A stretch of 8,600 nt of DNA from Pseudomonadota bacterium (GTDB lineage Bacteria > Myxococcota_A > Polyangia > Polyangiales > Polyangiaceae): NCBI GenBank assembly GCA_023411445.1, contig JAEYOT010000473.1, positions 1 to 8,600 of the forward strand, given 5' to 3'. How positions within the stretch are numbered: position 1 is the first letter of the stretch; each line of letters starts with the position of its first letter. The notes under the pieces were generated by a model, which saw nothing but the letters and a program-made list of their open reading frames with translations, was not told the origin of the DNA and made no database searches. This document shows positions 1-5,048 of the stretch, in pieces. A program made the position numbers and the translations under genes.

Positions 1-130
1 AGCCAGAACGGAAAGCCATGCTGGCGACTCTAGCGTCACTCCCGCGCTACGTCTCGCAGGACCAAAGCCGCTCGGGCGGCGGCACGACCGGGGGTTGCGG
101 TGCTGGCGTCTGGCTGACTACCGTGAAGCG

Positions 131-526
131 ATGCGCCCGCCTATCGACGAGTCCGAGTGGCCGCTCGTGACGGTGCGCTGGGAGGGCCAGGTCAGTGACG
201 CCGCGATCGCCGCGTTCCTGTTCAAGATGGATGAGTGGCTGCAGCGCGGCGAGCGCTTCGCGCTGCTCATCGATTCGCGGGGTGCCCATGGCATGTCGCC
301 GGAGCAGCGCTCTCGCGTCATCGCCCACATGCAGCAGCAAGCGCACCTGACGGAGCGCTTCCTGGTGCAAGCCATCGTGCTCGACAGCTTGATGCAGCGA
401 ACTCTATTTTGGGGCATCAACCTGGTGTTCAGAAACCCCTTTCCGAGCAAAGTGTTCGCCTCGGTGGGCGAAGCCAAGCTGTGGCTCACCACATCGCTGG
501 CCGAAGCCCCTCAGTCAACGCGCTAG
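131..526 (+). CDS. Small SpoIIAA/STAS-like protein of unknown function
   Basis: This encodes 131 residues with no signal peptide or membrane segment, so it is probably cytoplasmic. The order of elements fits a SpoIIAA-like/STAS fold: an N-terminal strand (PLVTVRWEG, residues 11-19), a helix (about 22-40), a strand ending in an acidic residue (ALLIDSR, 44-50), a long helix (56-73), a strand (about 77-86), then a C-terminal helix starting SVGEAKLWL (111-119). I recall short proteins with this DESxWPLVxVRxEG opening and a central LLIDSR-type strand in myxobacteria, usually unnamed; no search supports this here. The ATG at 131 is preferred over the TTG at 95 because the conserved-looking part begins just after it. 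The frame is open upstream to the window edge, so a longer N-terminus is possible. The ribosome site is weak. No partner is visible and the role is unknown. Confidence 0.7.
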   Translation: MRPPIDESEWPLVTVRWEGQVSDAAIAAFLFKMDEWLQRGERFALLIDSRGAHGMSPEQRSRVIAHMQQQAHLTERFLVQAIVLDSLMQRTLFWGINLVFRNPFPSKVFASVGEAKLWLTTSLAEAPQSTR

Positions 527-592
527 CTCTGATCCCCCAGCGCTGACGCAAGCCAGCACCGCACCAGCGCGACGGCGCTGTGCTGCGGCACT

Positions 593-691
593 CCCTGATC
601 GCGGCGCCGAGCACTGTTCAAGATTGAACTTCGAATTCCTCGATGATTTCGCGCCCGCCCCTTCGTCGGGCTGGATAGTGCTACTTTGAAC
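593..691 (+). repeat. Left 99-bp inverted-repeat arm
   Basis: This is the left arm of the inverted pair, beginning CCCTGATCGCG and ending GATAGTGCTACTTTGAAC. It contains the perfect dyad GTTCAA-GA-TTGAAC at 616-629 and a TTGAAC half-site at its inner edge (686-691). Overall identity to the other arm is about 77 of 99 positions by hand count. Confidence 0.85.
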
Positions 692-780
692 CTTTGTCTC
701 CGCGGTGACTCCCTGACGGGCCTTTGCAGTAGCGGCCGTCGCTCAGTCCCCCACGCGCAGCCGCGCAGCACCGCGCTAGC

Positions 781-837
781 GCAACGGTTCCGCGCCGGCG
801 CAACGGTCCCGCGCCGGTGCAACGGTCCCGCGACGCA
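781..837 (+). repeat. 19-bp tandem repeat, three units plus decayed copies
   Basis: Three consecutive 19-bp units begin with GCAACGGT at 781, 800 and 819. Units 1 and 2 share 17 of 19 bases, and units 2 and 3 share 16 of 19. Decayed versions seem to continue at about 835-852 and 853-871. A perfect 10-bp palindrome, GCGCTAGCGC, sits at 773-782, overlapping the start. The repeats lie in the core of the inverted-repeat structure and are not part of a credible protein. Confidence 0.75.
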
Positions 838-1013
838 ATGATCCGCGCTGGCGCGACGGCCCAATGCCGTGCCGTGCTGAGGAAGTGACACACAGGGGCT
901 GCCGTGGCACCTCGGTGACGCGGGGCGAGCGCGGCGGGTAGCGTCGGTGGCTGCTGCAAGTGGCCGCGCCACGAGGGAGTCGTGCTAGCGCGCTTCCGCA
1001 GAGCGAATCAGTA

Positions 1014-1112
1014 GTTCAAAGTAACACTATCGAGCGCGCTGACCGATTTGGTCCGAAATTTTCGGGAGAATCGTAGTTCAATCTTGAACAGTGCTCGGTG
1101 TCGCGATCAGGG
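1014..1112 (-). repeat. Right 99-bp inverted-repeat arm
   Basis: This is the reverse-oriented partner of the arm at 593-691. It begins at its inner edge with GTTCAAAGTAACACTATC and carries the dyad GTTCAA-TC-TTGAAC at 1076-1089. Much of the arm (about 1009-1090) is clearly more AT-rich than the surrounding DNA. The central third has diverged most from its partner. Confidence 0.85.
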
Positions 1113-1128
1113 GTCAGTGGCAGTCGCA

Positions 1129-1155
1129 GCGACAAGGCGACAAGGCGACAAGGCG
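1129..1155 (+). repeat. 8-bp direct repeat (GCGACAAG x3)
   Basis: GCGACAAG occurs three times in perfect head-to-tail register (1129, 1137, 1145), followed by a partial GCG. It lies between the right inverted arm and the 3' end of the kinase gene, outside any coding sequence. It is a simple short repeat that could vary in copy number by slippage; no function is assigned. Confidence 0.8.
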
Positions 1156-1196
1156 CTGGGGCGACGGGCCCCTATGACTTGAGCCACGCCAAGCGG

Positions 1197-2534
1197 TCAG
1201 AGGGCGTCTGTGTCCAGCACTTCGCGCACCTTGGCGAGCAAGGTGCTGGGAGTGAGGGGCTTTTGCAGGAAGGCGGTGCCGGCGTCGAGCACGCCGTGGT
1301 GCACGATCGAGTCGTCGGTGTAGCCAGACATGTAGAGCACGCGCATCTCCGGGCGCATGCCGCTCACCTTGTCTACCAGTTGCTTGCCTGACATGCGCGG
1401 CATGACCACGTCCGTGAGCAGCAGGTGGATCTTGGCTGGGTACTGCTCGCAGATCAAAAACGCTTCACCGGCGTTCTGTGCCTCCAGCACGTTGTAGCCG
1501 TTGCGGCCAAGCACGGTGCGGGCCAAGCTGCGCACCTGGTTCTCGTCCTCCACGAGCAGCACGGTCTCCGAGCCGCGTTGCTGGATGACCGGCAGGTGCG
1601 GCGCTGCCTGCTCGACCGCGCCGTCGTCCCGCGGGAAATAGACCTTGAAGGTGCTGCCCTGGCCCGGCTCACTGTAGACCCAGATGTGGCCGCCGCTCTG
1701 GCGTACGATGCCGAATGCCGTTGCCAGGCCCAGGCCTGTGCCCTGACCGGGTTCCTTGGTCGTGAAGAACGGCTCGAAGATGCGCTCGCGCACCTGCGGC
1801 TCCATGCCCAGCCCGGTATCGGAGACGGCTAGCATCACGTACGGGCCCGGCGTCACTTCCGGGTGCTGCGCGGCGTAGGCCGAGTCGAGCTCCACGTTGC
1901 TCGTCTCCAGGGCCAGCTTGCCGCCGCTCGGCATGGCGTCGCGCGCGTTCACGGTCAAGTTGAGCACCACTTGCTCGACTTGGTTCGGGTCCGCTTTGAT
2001 CTTACCGATGCGACGGAAGGTCAAGAGTGAGAGCTCGACGCTCTCGCCGAGCAAACGCCTCAACATGCGCTCCATGCCGTGCAAGGTCGCGTTGAGGTCC
2101 AGCGACTTGGGCGCCAAGATCTGGCGACGACTGAACGCGAGCAGCTGCCGCGTTAGCTCGCGTGCGCGCTCGCCCGCGCGCTTGACCTCGGCCAAGTCAG
2201 CATGCAGCGGATCGCTCGGTTGTAGCTGATCCAGTACTAGATCCGTGAAGCCCAAGATCACGGAGAGCATGTTGTTGAAGTCGTGAGCAATGCCGCCGGC
2301 GAGGTTGCCGATCGCTTCCATCTTTTGCGATTGGCGGAGTCGCTCCTCCAGCTTCTCGCGCTCGGTGACGCGGTAGGCGAGATCGTCGAGCAGCACGTTG
2401 AGCGCGACGGCCAACCCCGTGGCGGTGTCGCTCAGCTCGGGCTCGTCCGGCAGCGCCACGCGCGCCGTGGCGTCGCCCAGCGACGCCGCGGTCATCACGC
2501 GCAAGACATCGTCGAAGCTCGGTGCGTCGGACAT
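1197..2534 (-). CDS. Soluble hybrid histidine kinase with C-terminal receiver
   Basis: This 445-residue sensor kinase autophosphorylates on histidine and relays to aspartate. Residues 1-55 resemble a HAMP-type or signalling helix, followed by a probable coiled coil (about 52-72). HisKA has the H-box GGIAHDFNN with the phospho-acceptor His84. HATPase shows N-box NLTVN (192-196), G1 DTGLGM (239-244), F-box FEPFFTTK (253-260) and G2 GTGLGLA (265-271). The receiver (about 323-440) has acidic E329/D330, phospho-acceptor Asp375 in [12 protein letters not shown], Ser403 and Lys425 (LQKP). All catalytic residues are present, so it should be active. There is no membrane segment and no PAS or GAF sensor, so the input is unknown, perhaps a partner protein. 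It lies 17 bases behind the Spy-like gene on the same strand, suggesting co-transcription; its own ribosome site is weak. No separate output regulator is in view. Confidence 0.95.
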   Translation of the reverse strand: MSDAPSFDDVLRVMTAASLGDATARVALPDEPELSDTATGLAVALNVLLDDLAYRVTEREKLEERLRQSQKMEAIGNLAGGIAHDFNNMLSVILGFTDLVLDQLQPSDPLHADLAEVKRAGERARELTRQLLAFSRRQILAPKSLDLNATLHGMERMLRRLLGESVELSLLTFRRIGKIKADPNQVEQVVLNLTVNARDAMPSGGKLALETSNVELDSAYAAQHPEVTPGPYVMLAVSDTGLGMEPQVRERIFEPFFTTKEPGQGTGLGLATAFGIVRQSGGHIWVYSEPGQGSTFKVYFPRDDGAVEQAAPHLPVIQQRGSETVLLVEDENQVRSLARTVLGRNGYNVLEAQNAGEAFLICEQYPAKIHLLLTDVVMPRMSGKQLVDKVSGMRPEMRVLYMSGYTDDSIVHHGVLDAGTAFLQKPLTPSTLLAKVREVLDTDAL

Positions 2535-2551
2535 GACCAGTGCAGCCTAGC

Positions 2552-3271
2552 TCAGTCGCTGCCGCCGGGTGCGCGCTCTGCCGCGGCGCGAGCACCGCGC
2601 CGTCCACCGAGGCGCTGCGCATCATCCAGCTCGCGGTAGCCGTTCATTTGCGCAGGGCTCAGCACCTTCGCAAGCTCCGCCTCCGCCGCCGTACGAAGCT
2701 CTGCCATCCTGGCTCGGCGCTGGTCGCGCGGGAGCTCGCTGCCATCGGCTTGGCGCAAGCCGCGCAGCTTCTCCGTGAAGCTCAAGGAGATGGCGGCCGC
2801 TTTGGCCTTCTGCTGGTCCGTCAGCTGAAGCTTCTCACCCAATTGGCTCGCCCAGGTCTCGGAGGCTTGGCGGCGGCGCTCGACGCGCTCGGCGTCGCGC
2901 TCCTCGCTGCGCTCGAGCTCTGCTCGCTCCATCACGTCCCGCACGGCGGCTTCGAACACCGGGTTGTCGACGATGGGCGCCACGTCCGCGTGGCCCTCCT
3001 TGCCTCCGGACGCTGCCGGCTTGGCAGCTTGCAGCATGCTGTCGCGCAGGCTCAGGGCGCGGACGCTGCGCTCCAGCGCGGCCAGCCGACCGTCGAGCGC
3101 GCGGGTCGGTGCCGGGGCAGGCACGGCTTCGGTGGGGCTGGTGGCCTCCGGGCGCGCGTTGGTCTCCACACGCGGGCGTACCAGCGTCACGGTAAGGAGC
3201 GAGCCGACGGCGCCGCCGACGAGGGCGGCGACTCCAGTGAGTGCGAAGGTCGTTGCCTTGAGCTCAGCCAT
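2552..3271 (-). CDS. Membrane-anchored Spy/CpxP-like (LTxxQ-type) helical protein
   Basis: This encodes 239 residues. Residues about 8-31 form one hydrophobic, Gly/Ala/Val-rich segment, followed by Arg residues and a Pro/Ala/Thr linker (about 36-57). This looks like an uncleaved N-terminal anchor with the rest outside the cytoplasm. A short coiled coil (about 58-82) is followed by a long charged helical region (about 103-220). Two LTxxQ-like motifs occur there: LTDQQ (150-154) and LSPAQ (204-208), the latter followed by NGYREL. This layout resembles Spy/CpxP and zinc-resistance-type proteins, which protect envelope proteins or restrain envelope sensor kinases; the match is by pattern only. 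The ATG at 3271 is chosen because it directly precedes the anchor. The frame runs upstream to 3355, but those extra residues look non-coding. There is no clear Shine-Dalgarno. It is probably first in an operon with the kinase. Confidence 0.75.
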   Translation of the reverse strand: MAELKATTFALTGVAALVGGAVGSLLTVTLVRPRVETNARPEATSPTEAVPAPAPTRALDGRLAALERSVRALSLRDSMLQAAKPAASGGKEGHADVAPIVDNPVFEAAVRDVMERAELERSEERDAERVERRRQASETWASQLGEKLQLTDQQKAKAAAISLSFTEKLRGLRQADGSELPRDQRRARMAELRTAAEAELAKVLSPAQMNGYRELDDAQRLGGRRGARAAAERAPGGSD

Positions 3272-3326
3272 GTTCGGACGGTAGCAGCGCTGCCGGCTGA
3301 CTCGAATGTCTGCAGCTTGCCAAACT

Positions 3327-3342
3327 GTGCCACGCGCGGCAC
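3327..3342. promoter_or_regulatory. Near-palindrome between divergent genes (operator candidate)
   Basis: GTGCC-ACGCGC-GGCAC is 14 of 16 positions self-complementary and lies in the 155-base gap between two divergently oriented genes (starts at 3271 minus and 3427 plus). A dyad in such a gap is where a repressor or activator would bind, but GC-rich DNA makes such dyads by chance. No convincing -35/-10 pair could be assigned nearby. Confidence 0.3.
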
Positions 3343-3426
3343 TCTGCGCGAACATCTCGGCGAATATTGGCGGGTTTTTGGCGGGACCAGGCTGGCCTGG
3401 GACTTGCTGTGGGCGAGCGACGAACG

Positions 3427-5037
3427 ATGCGGGAGCGGTGGCTGTGGTTTCGAGAAACTTACATGACGATGGATCCGCGGAGCCTCGGGCTCTTTCGGGT
3501 CCTGTTCGGCTTGGTGCTGCTGTCGGATCTGGCTCGTCGCTTCATCGACATCGAGCTCTGGTACACCAATGGCGGCCTCTTACCGAACCACACGATCCTG
3601 TGGCGGCCGCCAGCGCAGCGCATGTTTTCGCTGTTCTTCACGGCGTCCGGGCTGCGCGAGGCGCAGGTCGGCTTCGTGCTGTGCGCGGCCGTGTACCTCG
3701 CCTTCACGCTCGGCTACCGCACGCGCCTGTTTCAGGTGCTCACGCTGATCGCACGCGTGAGCCTGAACTCGCGCCTGGCCGTGCTGGAGAACGGTGGGGA
3801 CATGGTGATGGACCTTTTGTGTCTGCTCACTTTGCCGCTGCCGCTCGGCGCGCGCTTCTCGCTCGACGCGGTCGCGCTGTCTCCTGATCGGAAGCAGCCG
3901 CTCTCAGACTACGCTACCAAGCCGATCGTCTCGATCGCGGTCTTGGGGCTGCTTCTGCAATTTGCCACCATCTATTTCTTCAACGCCGCGAGCAAGGGAG
4001 GAGTGGCTTGGCGTGATGGCACGGCCGTCCACTACGCGCTCCATCAAGACAAGCTGGTCACGCCCATTGGAGTGTGGATGCGTGAAACGCTCCCGCTCGA
4101 CGTGATCAAGGGTCTTACCTGGGGCACGCTGGCGACCGAGTGGATCGGCTGCATCCTGATCATCACGCCGTTCTCATCGCGCGAGGCGCGCGGCTTGGCC
4201 GTTTGCCTGATGCCGCCGCTCCACCTGGGCTTCGCCTTGGGCTTGAATTTGGGCGGCTTCAGCCCGGCCATGATGTCGTTCTTCCCGCTGCTGCTCACGG
4301 CTCAGCACTGGGAGAAGCTGGAGGGCTGGCTCGGCGAGCGGGTGAGGCCGCTGGCGGAGCGCGCCCACGCCGCTTCGCTGTGGCTGCTGCGCGGGTCGCA
4401 GTTGCCGGCACCCGCGCCAGCGCCCGTCTCGGCTCGCTGGCGCACCGTGGGCGAGGTAGCCATGGGCTTCGTGCTGCTCGCCATCCTGAGCGAGGTGCTG
4501 AACGACAACAGCCCCGTGCCGAAGGCGCTGCGCGTGCGTCAGCCGGACTGGGCCAAGGCCGTCATCGAGTACCCGCGCATCCTGCAAGGCTGGCGCATGT
4601 TCGCAAGCGAGCCGCCGCGCACGGACTCGATGATCCACGTGGAGGCGGTCACGGCCAGCGGCAAGAAGGTGGACCCCTACAACGAGGTCGCCAGTAACCA
4701 AGCCTACCCGAGCGGCAAGGTCGTCCCCAGCCAGATGGGGCAAAGTCAGTACTTCGTGATGTATTCGGATCGCATCCCGAATCAAAACTACGCGGCCTAC
4801 CGCCAGGCCTTTCAAGAGTGGCTGCTGGCGTATCCGGAGCGCACGGGTGACCAGAAGGATTGCCTCCTCAACTACAGCGTTTACTACGTGAGCGATCAGA
4901 GCCCGCCGCCAGGCGAGACGGTCCCCAAGCCGCTCGAGCGCACCGTGTTCATGAGCTACGCTGCGCCCTACGACAGCCCCTGCCGTCAGCTCGCAGCCGC
5001 CAAGCAGCAGCCGCAGCAGGGACGCGCGCGTCGCTGA
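3427..5037 (+). CDS. HTTM (vitamin K carboxylase-like) multi-pass membrane protein
   Basis: This encodes 536 residues of the HTTM family, whose membrane domain is shared with vitamin K-dependent gamma-glutamyl carboxylase. Family-like features are the opening DPRSLGLFRVLFGLVLLSDL (16-35), followed by ELWYTNGGLLPN (43-54), GYRTRLFQV (96-104), NGGDMVMDLL (122-131) and YFFNAASKGG (183-192). Hydrophobic segments lie at about 19-37, 79-97, 102-115, 127-141, 166-186, 231-248, 256-276, 279-292 and 342-358. A soluble C-terminal domain (about 372-515) begins LQGWRMFASEPPRTDS, a pattern I associate with bacterial HTTM proteins. Bacterial members are mostly uncharacterised, and nothing here shows carboxylase activity. 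The ATG at 3427 is preferred to the TTG at 3367 because RERWLWFRE directly leads into the domain; the ATG at 3463 is also possible. It converges on the Hsp70 gene with an 11-base gap. Confidence 0.88.
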   Translation: MRERWLWFRETYMTMDPRSLGLFRVLFGLVLLSDLARRFIDIELWYTNGGLLPNHTILWRPPAQRMFSLFFTASGLREAQVGFVLCAAVYLAFTLGYRTRLFQVLTLIARVSLNSRLAVLENGGDMVMDLLCLLTLPLPLGARFSLDAVALSPDRKQPLSDYATKPIVSIAVLGLLLQFATIYFFNAASKGGVAWRDGTAVHYALHQDKLVTPIGVWMRETLPLDVIKGLTWGTLATEWIGCILIITPFSSREARGLAVCLMPPLHLGFALGLNLGGFSPAMMSFFPLLLTAQHWEKLEGWLGERVRPLAERAHAASLWLLRGSQLPAPAPAPVSARWRTVGEVAMGFVLLAILSEVLNDNSPVPKALRVRQPDWAKAVIEYPRILQGWRMFASEPPRTDSMIHVEAVTASGKKVDPYNEVASNQAYPSGKVVPSQMGQSQYFVMYSDRIPNQNYAAYRQAFQEWLLAYPERTGDQKDCLLNYSVYYVSDQSPPPGETVPKPLERTVFMSYAAPYDSPCRQLAAAKQQPQQGRARR

Positions 5038-5048
5038 GGCGCTGGCAG

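Larger units (their letters stand above)
593..1112. mobile_element. MITE-like element or long folded locus with 99-bp inverted arms
   Basis: Positions 593-691 and the reverse complement of 1014-1112 align without gaps over 99 bp. By hand count, the outer 38 bp match at 36 positions (593-630 against 1112-1075), the middle 43 bp at 24, and the inner 18 bp at 17 (674-691 against 1031-1014). Similarity stops abruptly inward and nearly so outward. The 322-bp core (692-1013) is GC-rich, has 19-bp tandem repeats and shows no transposase. Equal arm length with conserved ends fits terminal inverted repeats of a non-autonomous element. It also fits paired recombinase or regulator sites, or one long RNA hairpin. 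No convincing target-site duplication is seen next to the ends, so the mobile reading is an inference. Confidence 0.5.
527..1196. other. 670-base region without a credible gene
   Basis: The region between the small STAS-like gene and the kinase gene holds no reading frame with protein-like composition. The frames that exist (for example on the minus strand through 523-972) are rich in Arg, Ala, Ser and Pro without domain pattern and run through the repeats. What it does contain is a 520-bp inverted-repeat structure (593-1112), 19-bp tandem repeats in its core, and an 8-bp triplet repeat just outside its right arm. No tRNA or rRNA was recognised. No U-tract terminator is visible for either flanking gene. 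Confidence 0.75.

Noticed and set aside
523..972. A 149-codon minus-strand frame in the gene-poor region
   Set aside because: It is low-complexity Arg/Ala/Ser/Pro, runs through the 19-bp repeats and left inverted arm, has no domain pattern, and overlaps the end of the STAS-like gene by only a few bases. The nested 92-codon frame at 681-959 fails for the same reasons.
585..1120. Target-site duplication flanking the inverted-repeat structure
   Set aside because: The bases directly outside 593 and 1112 (GCGGCACT and GTCAGTGG) do not form a convincing direct repeat, so the exact ends or the mobile origin remain unproven.
781..1155. A CRISPR array formed by the 19-bp and 8-bp repeats
   Set aside because: The units are contiguous with no unique spacers, and no cas-like gene is present.
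1158..1172. A GGGGC/GCCCC hairpin behind the kinase gene as a terminator
   Set aside because: It is only a 5-bp stem with a 5-base loop and has no U-tract on the minus strand. In this base composition such hairpins are common by chance.
2540..3466. A 308-codon plus-strand frame opposite the Spy-like gene
   Set aside because: It is Arg/Leu/Ala-rich without motifs, and overlaps the start of the HTTM gene. The minus-strand reading has a membrane anchor and LTxxQ-like motifs, which is more credible.
5038..5048. A shared terminator between the convergent HTTM and Hsp70 genes
   Set aside because: Only 11 bases separate the two stop codons, and no stem with a U-tract is visible there.
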